Assembly (NCBI RefSeq): GCF_000014065.1
Contig: NC_008044.1
Coordinates: forward strand, 1,697,501-1,761,500
Origin: Ruegeria sp. TM1040
GTDB taxonomy: Bacteria > Pseudomonadota > Alphaproteobacteria > Rhodobacterales > Rhodobacteraceae
Length of the DNA stretch: 64,000 bases
Direction of reading: 5' to 3'
Shown: piece by piece, positions 27,689-36,585 of the stretch
Numbering within the stretch: position 1 is the stretch's first letter
How the letters are laid out: the number at the start of each line of letters is the position of its first letter
Translations under genes and position numbers: made by a program
Notes under the pieces: model-generated
Seen by the model: the letters and a program-made list of their open reading frames with translations, nothing else
Told to the model about the DNA's origin: nothing
The model's database searches: none

Positions 27689-28138
27689 TTAGGCTGCGGC
27701 TTTCTTCAGGATCTCGTCAGGCATGATCTCAATCGAGGTGGTCGCCGTCACAACGTCATCGACACCGCCGATGCTCGGCTTGAACGACATGACCAGACCC
27801 ACAAGGTAGTAGATCGTGCCATCTTGGAGTGTCACGGCGATGTAGACAGGATCATCGCTTTCGAGAGCGGTTTCCATTGCAGCTTGGCCGGCGTCGTCGG
27901 GGTCAAGCGCGAGGCTGGGGCTCAGGGTGCCGTTATTGAAGCTACCCTTGCCTTTCTTCGTCCCGCGGGTGGCCAGCGGGTTGTGAGTCACAAGTTGCCA
28001 CTCCTTGCCGAACTCACCCACGTTCGTGATTTCACCAACGGAAGTGAAGGTGAGAGCGTCAAAGCCGGTGATGTCGTGAGTTGCGGGTGCAGCGGCCGAA
28101 ATGCCGAGTGTCACCCCAGAGGCGGTCTGGTGCGCCAT
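27689..28138 (-). CDS. Major tail tube protein
   Basis: 149 residues, beta-rich, beginning MAHQTASGVTLGISAAAPAT and with the pattern ITNVGEFGKEWQLVTHNPLATRGTKKGKGSFNNG, typical for short siphovirus tail tube subunits. It polymerises into hexameric rings around the tape measure. It is preceded by the small gene at 28199 and followed by the chaperone gene, which confirms the assignment by position. Confidence 0.85.
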   Translation of the reverse strand: MAHQTASGVTLGISAAAPATHDITGFDALTFTSVGEITNVGEFGKEWQLVTHNPLATRGTKKGKGSFNNGTLSPSLALDPDDAGQAAMETALESDDPVYIAVTLQDGTIYYLVGLVMSFKPSIGGVDDVVTATTSIEIMPDEILKKAAA

Positions 28139-28198
28139 ATCAGTTTCCTTTCAGGATAGAGAGAAAGCGCCTAGGGGCGCGGATTTATAGGCCGAGGC

Positions 28199-28483
28199 CT
28201 ATTCTTTCGGAACGACAGCCAATGGGGCGGAGAACTCAGCCATCACCTCGCCGTCGGACTCGACCGCTTCGGAGACTTTCCCCCGGTAGGTCACACCGTT
28301 CTTCAGAGTGAACTCGAGAACATCACCCGGTTTGGGCAGCGGGCCTTTGAAAAGAGCGAAGGGATGCGTGGGCTTATTTTGCTCCATGGGCATGCGCTTC
28401 AGTTCGACACCTGTGACAACCATCGGTGCAGCGTCTTTGGATGCAGGTTTTGAGGCCGCCGAAGCGGTTTTCTTTGCGGTCAT
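28199..28483 (-). CDS. Small structural-region protein, unknown
   Basis: 94 residues with a Lys/Ala/Ser-rich unfolded start (MTAKKTASAASKPASKD) and a C-terminal beta domain (VLEFTLKNGVTYRGKVSEAVESDGEVMAEF). It lies between the DUF3168 tail-completion gene and the tail tube gene. No family was recognised. The basic N-terminus followed by a small barrel could be a minor tail or decoration protein; this is only inference from position. Confidence 0.65.
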   Translation of the reverse strand: MTAKKTASAASKPASKDAAPMVVTGVELKRMPMEQNKPTHPFALFKGPLPKPGDVLEFTLKNGVTYRGKVSEAVESDGEVMAEFSAPLAVVPKE

Positions 28484-28524
28484 TGAATGATCCTTTCGAG
28501 GGTGATTGAGGCTGTTTCAGCCAG

Positions 28525-28878
28525 TCAGTCGCGATACGTGATCGCGAATGTCAGAGAGACCCGGTGTGCAGCCGAGGCATCGCCGCTGTTGCTGTCTCGG
28601 ATCGCAGTGAGAAGCGCACTGACGATCGGGCCGCCGCGGTACCCTTCCAGTACAGCCCGGACTTCACGCGACGCGCCGATAGCTTGATTATAGCTCGCGC
28701 CCCAGCAGTCGATCTGAGTGGAGCCTTGCATCAGCCCCTTGCTGTTCAAGGTGTGGTAGCGCTTCCCCGACATACGGGTCATAGTCACGCGTGGCATGGT
28801 CTCCCCATCGCTGAAGAAGCCCCACTTCACCGGGCAACTCAGGGCGCCGGAGAGAGTTGAATACAGGTGCTCTTCCAT
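28525..28878 (-). CDS. Tail completion protein, DUF3168-like
   Basis: 117 residues. The pattern LYSTLSGALSCPVKWGFFSDGETMPRVTM ... TQIDCWGASYNQAIGASREVRAVLEGYRG is that of DUF3168 proteins (HK97 gp11-like, lambda gpU-like terminators), which cap the tail tube and join it to the neck. Its start touches the stop of the gp10-like gene (1-base overlap). Confidence 0.82.
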   Translation of the reverse strand: MEEHLYSTLSGALSCPVKWGFFSDGETMPRVTMTRMSGKRYHTLNSKGLMQGSTQIDCWGASYNQAIGASREVRAVLEGYRGGPIVSALLTAIRDSNSGDASAAHRVSLTFAITYRD

Positions 28879-29333
28879 TAGAGGCCTCGCTTTGCGCGGC
28901 GCGCCAGGGTCGCCTCGATCTCTTCTCGCAACGACGCGGCCAGTCCCTCTAGGATCTGCCCACGGAACGCATCCCAGGAAGGTGTCAACATCGGTTGAGG
29001 TGAGACCGCACCAACGTACTTTCCGCTTTCGTGAAAGCGAGGCTCAGTGCCCAATTCCAGTAGATGCGCGTGAGGTGCGGAAGGAGTTGCGCCAACATAC
29101 ATAGTCACCGCAGTGGTGCTGCTCTTGGCTTTTTGCAGGTTTCTCTTGAGCTTGGAGGAAACAGCGAATGCACTGTCGTCGGCGCCAGGCCATAGCCCGT
29201 TCGCCATATCTGCAACCGGCTGCAGCTCCTTTGACAGCGCGCGGCGTACAACGGCTTTCGATGTAGCCTTAGGCAGCGCAGCGAGCGCGTTATCGACCTC
29301 TCTTAGGCCTTCGACCTTGAACAAAGACTTCAT
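28878..29333 (-). CDS. HK97 gp10-like neck/tail-joining protein
   Basis: 151 residues. The start (VEGLREVDNALAALPKATSKAVVRRALSKELQPVA) and the His-Leu-Leu-Glu-Leu-Gly-Thr segment (HAHLLELGTEPRFH) are hallmarks of the HK97 gp10 family, followed by a PQPMLTPSWDAF segment. The protein takes part in attaching the tail to the head. It lies between the head-closure protein and the DUF3168 protein. Confidence 0.87.
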   Translation of the reverse strand: MKSLFKVEGLREVDNALAALPKATSKAVVRRALSKELQPVADMANGLWPGADDSAFAVSSKLKRNLQKAKSSTTAVTMYVGATPSAPHAHLLELGTEPRFHESGKYVGAVSPQPMLTPSWDAFRGQILEGLAASLREEIEATLARRAKRGL

Positions 29334-29345
29334 GTGCTGACATCC

Positions 29346-29738
29346 CTAGATGGGGTGCTCCGAGGTTTCGACACTCAAGAAAACCCATTTACTGTCCGAG
29401 ATCGCGTCAACCTCAAGGACATTGTAACGCACGCCGGGGAGCGGATCCTGATCGTCGAGTCCTTCCGGAAGTCCTCGTTTCACCGTGCGCATACGGACGT
29501 TCTGAGCCAGAGACCGAGCGGTACCCAGTTTCCGGATCCGCACTCTGAAAACGGACCGACCCTGCAAGCGGGCCGCGTCGACACTCTCGGATCCTCTCAT
29601 GAACATGAACTCAGCGCGGCAGGTTCGGATCTCGGTCCAAACATCGATCGTACCACCCAGACCATCGGGATGTCCGGGAACGCGACGGTCAAACGCAACA
29701 AGCTCTTTTAGCCTGCCGGCTCCAGCTCTATTCTTCAT
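29346..29738 (-). CDS. Head closure / head-tail adaptor protein
   Basis: 130 residues from the ATG at 29738 with GAGG nine bases upstream. The start AGRLKELVAFDRRV and the length fit the SPP1 gp16 / Phage_H_T_join family, ring proteins that close the portal channel. It follows the connector gene by 13 bases and precedes the gp10-like gene by 12. Confidence 0.82.
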   Translation of the reverse strand: MKNRAGAGRLKELVAFDRRVPGHPDGLGGTIDVWTEIRTCRAEFMFMRGSESVDAARLQGRSVFRVRIRKLGTARSLAQNVRMRTVKRGLPEGLDDQDPLPGVRYNVLEVDAISDSKWVFLSVETSEHPI

Positions 29739-29751
29739 GAGTCTCACCCTC

Positions 29752-30333
29752 TCACAAAGGAATGCGCCAGCGCGCCAAAAGAGCACCAACTGGTGCCGGC
29801 CAGCCACTATTCACATCTACCGGCATGATGGCCTCACGATGCTCATACCAAAGACCGACGATCATCTTGATGGCGACTTTCAACCCCGGCGGACAGGCGT
29901 TGGCACCACCGAACCCGGCGATGATCGAAATCCTGACAGGCCAGCTTGTATCTTTTAGCACTGGCATCTGCGTGCCGCTAACCAATGCCAACTGCGTCCG
30001 CTGCGAGGGTCGCGCATTCAGCTCATAGGCTCCTTCCGGCAAGGTCTGCTCCGCCCCGGACGCGTCCAGATAGGTGATGGTTACCGAACGAACCGGCTCT
30101 AGCGGAAGATCAAGTTTGACGGGAAAGCTTGGCAGCTCCAAAAGCCAAGTCTGTGTGATAATGGCCCGCCCAAGGATACCGGACGGGCCATCTAGGTAGT
30201 CCACTGCCGCCGCAATGAGACCCTCGAGCAGCTGATCATCTTCGGTGTCATCCGCCTCGACACGGCAGTGCCTTTTTGCCTCCTCGAGCGACACAGGAAG
30301 ATCAGCCGCTGGCGTGGTAAGGGTCAGACGCAT
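29752..30333 (-). CDS. Head-tail connector (HK97 gp6-like)
   Basis: 193 residues. The N-terminal VSLEEAKRHCRVEADDTEDDQLLEGLIAAAV is the helical signature of the gp6-like connector family (Phage_connect_1), which forms a ring under the portal. The C-terminal extension of about 90 residues is beta-rich and longer than in HK97 itself. It lies directly behind the gene at 30337. Confidence 0.87.
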   Translation of the reverse strand: MRLTLTTPAADLPVSLEEAKRHCRVEADDTEDDQLLEGLIAAAVDYLDGPSGILGRAIITQTWLLELPSFPVKLDLPLEPVRSVTITYLDASGAEQTLPEGAYELNARPSQRTQLALVSGTQMPVLKDTSWPVRISIIAGFGGANACPPGLKVAIKMIVGLWYEHREAIMPVDVNSGWPAPVGALLARWRIPL

Positions 30334-30336
30334 TCG

Positions 30337-30798
30337 TCAGGCCTTTTTTGCAGTGGATTTCTTGGTGGTATCCGATGAGGACCCTGACGCAGATTTGCTG
30401 GGTTTGGCAGAACCCCCTGAGGCCCCAACGGTGTCGGTTGATGTGGCGTCATCCGAACCAGACGCATCGGCAGCATCCGCTGCGCCAGGATCTCCGGTGA
30501 CGGTCTCAAAGGCTGCGGGTGACGACTGATCGCCGCTTCCCGTTTCAATCACCACCGTACTGAGATCGATGCCCGACCCATTCCCAGCCTCTGTGCCAGA
30601 TGCAACATCGACAACGGCATCGTCGCGATCCACCGGGCGCCCCAGCTCATCGGCGGTTTCGGTCTTCAAGGCACGTTTAGCGCCAGGAAGAACAGCAACA
30701 CCACCCGCGATCAACTTGTCCGCCAACGCATCATCGAATCCGGCGATTTCGCCTGGTTGATACATGCGATAGGATTTCAGAAACTCGACAGACTTCAT
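30337..30798 (-). CDS. Small head-region protein with disordered acidic tail
   Basis: 153 residues. The first 45 residues (SVEFLKSYRMYQPGEIAGFDDALADKLIAGGVAV) look like the short beta-hairpin module seen in phage capsid-associated proteins; the remaining 100 are low-complexity Ala/Ser/Asp/Gly and end in a Lys-rich stretch (KKSTAKKA). It overlaps the upstream gene by ATGA. Probably a minor head protein; function not known. Confidence 0.65.
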   Translation of the reverse strand: MKSVEFLKSYRMYQPGEIAGFDDALADKLIAGGVAVLPGAKRALKTETADELGRPVDRDDAVVDVASGTEAGNGSGIDLSTVVIETGSGDQSSPAAFETVTGDPGAADAADASGSDDATSTDTVGASGGSAKPSKSASGSSSDTTKKSTAKKA

Positions 30799-31256
30799 GC
30801 TGGCAAGCGGTCCGCACCGCCGAATACGAGGACGGATGACAACGCGGCCGTGTCAGTATTGGCCGCACTGAGATCGGGGGTGAAGTTCGCGCGAACGTAG
30901 CGCCCCGCCCCCATGATAGCTGCATCGAGCTCGAGGGTGCCCGTGACGGCTCCACCACCGGAGGGGCCCGTTGCAACCACGGCGCTCGCAGCAGTGGTCA
31001 CGGCTGTGGCACCGCTGAGATTCGGGTCGTTGCTGGACTCGATTTCGCAGGCAATCGACAGCGTCTCTCCCTCCGCGAGGGTCGCAGAGAACGGGATGGC
31101 GAGTACGCAGCTTTGCGGGAAACCGATCTCGCCGCGATCAATGATGGCGCCCACCACTTCGACGTTGTCGCCTGCCCCGCCTGCCGTCGCTGCGACGTTG
31201 GCGGTGGCGCGCATAACCGAAATCAGCGCGCCGATATTTCGAAATTGTGTGGTCAT
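30795..31256 (-). CDS. Head decoration-like protein
   Basis: 153 residues, beta-rich, Ala/Gly/Thr-rich and without charged clusters. It lies directly after the major capsid gene, where capsid decoration or stabilising proteins usually are. The segment FPQSCVLAIPFSATLAEGETLSI followed by GRYVRANFTPDLS suggests a beta-sandwich. It follows a 63-bp gap with a hairpin that may tune its expression. The role is inferred from position only. Confidence 0.62.
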   Translation of the reverse strand: MTTQFRNIGALISVMRATANVAATAGGAGDNVEVVGAIIDRGEIGFPQSCVLAIPFSATLAEGETLSIACEIESSNDPNLSGATAVTTAASAVVATGPSGGGAVTGTLELDAAIMGAGRYVRANFTPDLSAANTDTAALSSVLVFGGADRLPA

Positions 31257-31291
31257 GACATGTCTCCTCAGTATGACCGAAGGGTAATGGC

Positions 31292-31307
31292 GGGCCCGAC
31301 TGGGCCC
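31292..31307 (-). other. Hairpin after the major capsid gene
   Basis: GGGCCC-GACT-GGGCCC can fold into a 6-bp GC stem in the gap between the capsid gene and the next gene. No T-tract follows. A structure here may protect the capsid mRNA end or reduce read-through so that capsid protein is made in excess. Confidence 0.45.
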
Positions 31308-31319
31308 ACCGGCTCAGGA

Positions 31320-32639
31320 TCAGAGGCCGGGTGCCCAAGTGACGCCCGTAAGGACGGCCACGGCTGGCAGATGGCGCAGGCCAATGTCATGCTGCATGAT
31401 CATCCGCATCAGTGTCTCGTCGCGAGAGAACGCGGCCTGCATATTGCCCGCGGAGTCCTTGTAGGCCGCTTCGGTAGACATCGCGACTTCAATGCCCATG
31501 TGCTCACCAACAAGGATGTGACCCGGATGCGCCAGCATGATCTCGGACTCGTTGCCGCCTCCACCAAGGTTACTCGGGATCTCGGTGGTGATGTGCACCG
31601 GTTTCATGCGCAGCTGGCCATTGGCCATCTCCGGATAAACCTTGTTGCCATTGCCGTCGCGCAGGTTGGTCAGGAACATCGCAATTTGCGGCGACATGAT
31701 CCAATGCGCCCCGGTCACAACGACATTGTTGTTCGCCAGAGCGAGCTCGAGGCGGCCGAGATCGTTATCCACCTTTTGCAGATCCGGCGCAGCGGTCATC
31801 GTCAGCACATGGGTCGCGGCGAAAGGCGTGCCCGTGTGCTGGAAACGAAGCCCCTTTGGCGCATAATCTGTTCCCGCACCGCGGAGGAAATGACGATCCT
31901 GGATCTGCGCAGCATCGGCCAGTGCATCATCGCGCACCATTCGGTCGACGGCCGTGGAGGCCGTGCGCAGCAGGTCATTGGATATCGGGATGATCCCGCT
32001 CAGCTTCTTCGCCGACAGCTTCACCTGACCATACTCGTATCCGGTTGCCTTGATGTCCTGCTGCTCACCGCCATATTCGAAATTTGCTCCGCTCGCGCGG
32101 CGGTTGGTAGTCATATTCCCGTTCGGCATGGGAACAATACGCGGGCCCATCGCTGTAACGACGCTGAGCGGGCGCAACAGCTCGATCACCTCACTGGACA
32201 CATCTTCCGGCACCAGAAATCCGCCGGCGGTGCCGGTGGACATGTTCTGGCTGGCAAAAAGACCGCTGTCTCCGCTCGCCTCGGCGATCTGCTGTGCAAC
32301 ATACTGGTTGCCGCCCGCCGCCGCGATCGTGCGCACCATGCGAGCGAACTGCAGGCCTGGCTCCTTCGGGGCTGCGGGTGCAGTCGGTACCCCACCAGCT
32401 TCGGTGCCCGCAGCACCAGGCAGCGGCGCGGCCGGACGCGCGGCCTCAGCGCGGCGGCGCTCCACATCTTCAAGGCGGGTGAGCTCTGCCGTCACCTTAT
32501 CATCTTCGGCCTTCAGGGCATCGAATTGGGCAGTCTGATCCTCTGTCCATTCCTCCCCATCGCCGATTGACGCAACCAGCGCGTCCATACGGTCGATGAT
32601 ACCCGCGCGGCGGGCTCGCAGTTCCAGGATCTTATCCAT
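31320..32639 (-). CDS. HK97-type major capsid protein
   Basis: 439 residues. Residues 1-about 100 are a helical, charged delta (scaffold) domain, normally removed by the prohead protease, which lies just before this gene. The rest has the HK97 fold pattern: GGFLVPEDVSSEVIELLRPLSVV, then the extended loop, NGNMTTNRRASG and the A-domain AHPGHILVGEHMGIEV with the C-terminal strand. Start ATG is two bases after the protease stop. The length and order are as expected. Confidence 0.95.
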   Translation of the reverse strand: MDKILELRARRAGIIDRMDALVASIGDGEEWTEDQTAQFDALKAEDDKVTAELTRLEDVERRRAEAARPAAPLPGAAGTEAGGVPTAPAAPKEPGLQFARMVRTIAAAGGNQYVAQQIAEASGDSGLFASQNMSTGTAGGFLVPEDVSSEVIELLRPLSVVTAMGPRIVPMPNGNMTTNRRASGANFEYGGEQQDIKATGYEYGQVKLSAKKLSGIIPISNDLLRTASTAVDRMVRDDALADAAQIQDRHFLRGAGTDYAPKGLRFQHTGTPFAATHVLTMTAAPDLQKVDNDLGRLELALANNNVVVTGAHWIMSPQIAMFLTNLRDGNGNKVYPEMANGQLRMKPVHITTEIPSNLGGGGNESEIMLAHPGHILVGEHMGIEVAMSTEAAYKDSAGNMQAAFSRDETLMRMIMQHDIGLRHLPAVAVLTGVTWAPGL

Positions 32640-32641
32640 GG

Positions 32642-33589
32642 TCAGTTCCTCATTGCGGCGCGCCGCCGCGTTTCGATTTCAGCGGCCGCGTGCGCACTGC
32701 GACCCGCTCCAGTTTTCCGGGTGCGCCCGGAACCTTCAGTCAGCACCCCCTCAAGTGTGCCAATGCGATCAGCCATGCCCGCCTCGATGGCGCGCGTGGC
32801 CGAGAGCATTGCGCCGCGGCCAAAATCGCTTCGCACGCGATCGGCCGAGACGCGGCGACCGGCGGCCACATCTGCGATGAACACCTCCTCTATGGCGTCG
32901 ATGTCTTTCTGGATGGCCGTCCGGCCCTCTTCCGTGGACGGATCCGGACGTTTGTTCGGGGCATTGCTGCTGACGATCTCATAAGACCGGCGCCCCTGGT
33001 TATCCGCCGCCTCCTGCCGGGACAGCGACGCGACCACCCCGATCGAGCCGACCGCCGCAGAGCGATCCATCACGATCTCGCCAAATTGGCTGCAGAGCCA
33101 ATAAGCCGCCGAGGCGCAGTTGCCGGTGACAAAGGCGGTGATCGGCTTTGTGGTGGCACGCAGCGTTTCAGACGCTTCGCCGAGCCCGGAGACCACGCCG
33201 CCCGGGCTATCCACCACCACGACGATCCGATGCACATCGGTCGACGCCTGCGCCACGCGGATGTCCCGCATAAATGCGTTCAAGGAAGTTCCGTCGGAAG
33301 AAGCGTTAATCATCGATGCCCGTGGAAAAATCGGCCCGAACATCGGCACCACGGCGGATCCGTCGCGGACAGTGCTCATCCCAGCTCCCTCGAGGCGCGT
33401 TCCTACCGCCGCAACGGCCGACAAATTGCCTTCGAGGCGCGGAATGTGGCCGTCCTGCGCGATCCGCTTCAGCACGTCTTCATCAAGGGCGCGCAGCGCG
33501 ATGGCTTCGATCGCATCGAGATAATCCGGCATGATCGCCCAGGGCTGCGCCCGAATGGCCGCAACCAGCGCCGTCAATTCCTGTTTCAT
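32642..33589 (-). CDS. Prohead protease, S49 (SppA/ClpP-like) family
   Basis: 315 residues from ATG at 33589, overlapping the portal stop by ATGA. The crotonase-like fold of S49 peptidases is seen in HRIVVVVDSPGGVVSGLGEASE and FVTGNCASAAYWLCS, where the Ser before Ala-Ala-Tyr is the nucleophile. The expected general-base Lys is not obvious from the sequence. The C-terminus is basic. It should remove the delta domain of the capsid protein. S49-type proteases replace the U35 type in many Rhodobacteraceae phages. Confidence 0.9.
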   Translation of the reverse strand: MKQELTALVAAIRAQPWAIMPDYLDAIEAIALRALDEDVLKRIAQDGHIPRLEGNLSAVAAVGTRLEGAGMSTVRDGSAVVPMFGPIFPRASMINASSDGTSLNAFMRDIRVAQASTDVHRIVVVVDSPGGVVSGLGEASETLRATTKPITAFVTGNCASAAYWLCSQFGEIVMDRSAAVGSIGVVASLSRQEAADNQGRRSYEIVSSNAPNKRPDPSTEEGRTAIQKDIDAIEEVFIADVAAGRRVSADRVRSDFGRGAMLSATRAIEAGMADRIGTLEGVLTEGSGRTRKTGAGRSAHAAAEIETRRRAAMRN

Positions 33590-34878
33590 GATTGGTCTCC
33601 GCTGGTGTCTTCGGTGCTGCCCGGCGCCGCAGATGCTCCGGCTACTTGCATGTTCGCCGGCATCCAGTAGTCCGTCCCCGCATTGCCTTCGATGTTGGGA
33701 AGGTTCTCGTAGCTGCGCAGTTCGTTGCCGTTCACCATGCCCATCTGGCGTTGCAGCCAATAAGCCTCCATCCTGCTCTTCAGGTCGCCTTTGACTAGCT
33801 CGGCAGTGACATGCTCAAAGTAGAACCCGATCTTGGCAAAGGCCTTAGTCGCGGCCTGGGCAACCCGCGTGTAATGGGGGCCCAAGTGATAGATGACGAA
33901 CTCGAGGCTTTGTTGCTCGATGTTACCGAAGGTGGCGCGCGACAAATCAAAGATCAGGTGCGGCGGCACACCCCAGATTCGGGCGAGATCGACCACCTGA
34001 AACTGTCGCGTTTCCAGATATTGGCTGGATTTCAAATCATGAGCCAAGAACTCGGCCTTTAGATCTTGATCGAGGACAGCAACCATATCGGCGTCTGGAC
34101 CCGAATACATTTGGGTCCAGTCGGTCTTGATCCGATCCTTATCGGTAGGCCCAATGGCTTTCTCGCTGGTCAGCACCGTCGAAGGGCGCCCGCCCTTGTT
34201 CCAGAACCGAGCCGCGTGATCCGCTGTTGCAATTGCACCGCCCAAGGCATCACGTGCGTATTGCACGGGGTTGAGACCCTGAACCCCATCCCGAGAGAAC
34301 CCGCCAACGTGAAAGATATCACGCGCCGGGAAACGCTCATGGCTTCCATCCGGCAAGGTGGCATCGAAAAAAAGGATCGATCCTTCGGCGCGATCGAAAT
34401 ATTCGACCGGCTGACACTGGCCGGGCTTCAGCCGGGTCACCGCCTTCACCTCGCCCCGAAAATCCCGGCTGACATAGCCGTAGAAATTCCCGGTCAACAG
34501 GATGTCCGCCAACAAGAGCTCAAAGAACGCATAGGCAGTCTGGTGACTGTTTGGACCCAGCCGAAACAACTGCGCCGCCGGGTTGCCTTCGGCCGACATC
34601 CGCCCCCTGTCGGTCTTCTGGTAAAAATGCAGCGGCGTCATCGCAAAGACGCCGGTCAAGATCCGAAGCGCCTGCAAGGTGGCTGGAATGGTCAAGGCGG
34701 TGGTTTCGCTCACCGGCACGCCGGCCTTTGATCGACCGCCCGCAACGACAAAACCCTTCCATTGACGTTCGCTCGAAACCGAGGTGTCTGAAGCTGCAGA
34801 CACCGGTGGTTCAGCGCGCACGGCTGGTTCAGCCAGCGTCGCCGCTGGCCGAAGGAAATCAAAAATTCCCATTCTCAC
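33586..34878 (-). CDS. Portal protein (HK97 family)
   Basis: 430 residues. Segments typical for portals of this family are SETTALTIPATLQALRILTGVFAMTPLHFY at the start, the LLLTGNFYGYVSRD region and the long helical stretch FGNIEQQSLEFVIYHLGPHYTRV. It forms the dodecameric ring through which DNA enters the head. The start overlaps the terminase stop by ATGA. The C-terminal 25 residues are low in complexity. Confidence 0.94.
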   Translation of the reverse strand: MRMGIFDFLRPAATLAEPAVRAEPPVSAASDTSVSSERQWKGFVVAGGRSKAGVPVSETTALTIPATLQALRILTGVFAMTPLHFYQKTDRGRMSAEGNPAAQLFRLGPNSHQTAYAFFELLLADILLTGNFYGYVSRDFRGEVKAVTRLKPGQCQPVEYFDRAEGSILFFDATLPDGSHERFPARDIFHVGGFSRDGVQGLNPVQYARDALGGAIATADHAARFWNKGGRPSTVLTSEKAIGPTDKDRIKTDWTQMYSGPDADMVAVLDQDLKAEFLAHDLKSSQYLETRQFQVVDLARIWGVPPHLIFDLSRATFGNIEQQSLEFVIYHLGPHYTRVAQAATKAFAKIGFYFEHVTAELVKGDLKSRMEAYWLQRQMGMVNGNELRSYENLPNIEGNAGTDYWMPANMQVAGASAAPGSTEDTSGDQS

Positions 34879-36575
34879 ATCCCGTTGTAAACGAAGGTCT
34901 TGGACCCCGCCGCAACCGGATTGCGGCTCATCAAGGTAAAGGCGTTCATGCCGGCAATCAGGGGGTCGATCTTGGCCCGCCCCGCGGCCTCTTTGGTCAT
35001 CCGCACGGCAGAACCGCGCTGTTCAACCTTGGCGTTGCCAAGCACCCACTCCATCATCGGTTGCCCGCTGTGCAACAGCGTGCCGTCTTTCAGCTTCCGC
35101 TCCATGCCCCAGATCGCCGGTGACAAGCGCCAGTCTTGACCGATGTTGCGTAGCTGATCTTCCGCGACACCGATCGACATCAATTCTTCGAGGATCGCGT
35201 AGACCTGCACCGTATCCAGCCCGATTGCGGCCTCCTCCGGCAGCAACTGCGCCTCGAGAAGTTTGCCAACAATCCGCGCTGCGCCCTCGATATCTCCCGT
35301 TGGCTCGTCCTCACCCAGTAGAATAAGATCGCCAGCCTTGGCGAAATCACCCAGACGCGACGCAATCTCCTTACGCACCCGCAGCACTTCTGGATGCGCC
35401 CAGGCGTGGAACCACATCAACCAATTTTTGGTCTCGATCTCGCGCCCGACCACGGCCAGCCCAAACAGGTCATCCAGACCGCCGCCGTCTAGCCCAACAA
35501 CCGCTACGTCAGACCGGGCAATCAACTCATCAAGGCCGAACGTCTGCGGCCCTGCTTTCTTCCAATAGTGCGCGCCGGTCCATCCGCCACCGAGGCCGAC
35601 GCCGATTTCGACGTTGAAGTGCTGAGAGGCCAACAGCTGCAGCTCTTTCGGCCCTTTTTCACGCGCCTTGACCAGCTGGTCCTGCAGGAAGGCCGGATCG
35701 ACAGATCGGCCGAGGTGCGGATTGACCAGCGCCCAAGTCTCTTGCTTCTGCCAGCTTTTGGCCAGCTTTTTGGGCAACTCATAGAGCACGGCCAACATCG
35801 GCGACTGCAACCGCCCGTCCCGCACGGCACGCGCGGTCTCGAGCTCAGCCTTGAACACGCCGGCGGGCTGTTCCTTTGATTGGGTAGTGATCTGCATCAC
35901 AAACCCTTCAGGCCGGGATGCCAATGCCCCCCGCAGTTCGAGAAAAACTCCGTCCGCCTTGCTCTTGCGGGCAAACTCGTGGGTTTCGTCAATCATCGTA
36001 TAGGTGGCCTTGCCACCGGTGATGACGTCCCCATCAGCGGCCTTTACCGAGATCTCCGCCTTGCTGACCAGATGCGTGATCATCCGGGCGTGATCTTGAA
36101 TATGGAACCGCTTGTCCAGCTCCGGATCGGCCCGGATGATCCCCTTGATCTGTTTGAAGGAGATCTTGGCGATCGTCATCGTAGGGGCGATCAGCAGCAG
36201 CTCCGCTTCAGGCCGTTCATTCATGATGCAGGCGGTCAGGATGATCGCCGCCGCGATCGCCGACTTCCCGTTCTTCTTTGGGATCAGCAGGAAAAATTCC
36301 CGCAGCATCCGCCGTTTCTTGACTGGGTCGTAGCTGCCGAAGATGGCACGCACCAGATCAAAGACCCACTGATCGCTGACCTCGCCGTAGGTAGGTTGCC
36401 CGATAAGATCGGGAACCCGAAGCCGTTTGAAGATCCGCAGCGCCCGCTCAGCTGGCTCGTCCCACAACGGAAGATCCGGGATCAGCGATTGCCGATTGAG
36501 GATCCGCTCTTCCCAGTCCGGAACCGCCGTGGACCAAGCCGCCCGCTCAGCAGGATCAATGAACGCATCGAGCAT
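34875..36575 (-). CDS. terL: Terminase large subunit
   Basis: 566 residues. The ATPase domain has the Walker A segment LLIPKKNGKSAIAAA, the motor motif and the Walker B TYTMIDETHEF (acidic pair DE). The nuclease half has Asp residues in VVGLDGGGLDDLFG and LDTVQVYAILEEL, fitting the metal-binding site of RNase H-like phage nucleases. It packages and cuts concatemers; the length is as expected for HK97-like TerL. It starts ten bases after TerS. Confidence 0.95.
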   Translation of the reverse strand: MLDAFIDPAERAAWSTAVPDWEERILNRQSLIPDLPLWDEPAERALRIFKRLRVPDLIGQPTYGEVSDQWVFDLVRAIFGSYDPVKKRRMLREFFLLIPKKNGKSAIAAAIILTACIMNERPEAELLLIAPTMTIAKISFKQIKGIIRADPELDKRFHIQDHARMITHLVSKAEISVKAADGDVITGGKATYTMIDETHEFARKSKADGVFLELRGALASRPEGFVMQITTQSKEQPAGVFKAELETARAVRDGRLQSPMLAVLYELPKKLAKSWQKQETWALVNPHLGRSVDPAFLQDQLVKAREKGPKELQLLASQHFNVEIGVGLGGGWTGAHYWKKAGPQTFGLDELIARSDVAVVGLDGGGLDDLFGLAVVGREIETKNWLMWFHAWAHPEVLRVRKEIASRLGDFAKAGDLILLGEDEPTGDIEGAARIVGKLLEAQLLPEEAAIGLDTVQVYAILEELMSIGVAEDQLRNIGQDWRLSPAIWGMERKLKDGTLLHSGQPMMEWVLGNAKVEQRGSAVRMTKEAAGRAKIDPLIAGMNAFTLMSRNPVAAGSKTFVYNGM

Positions 36576-36585
36576 GGATCAAACC

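Noticed and set aside
31113-32570. 485-codon plus-strand reading frame over the capsid genes
   Set aside because: Antisense to the HK97 capsid gene and its neighbour, both of which have convincing domains.
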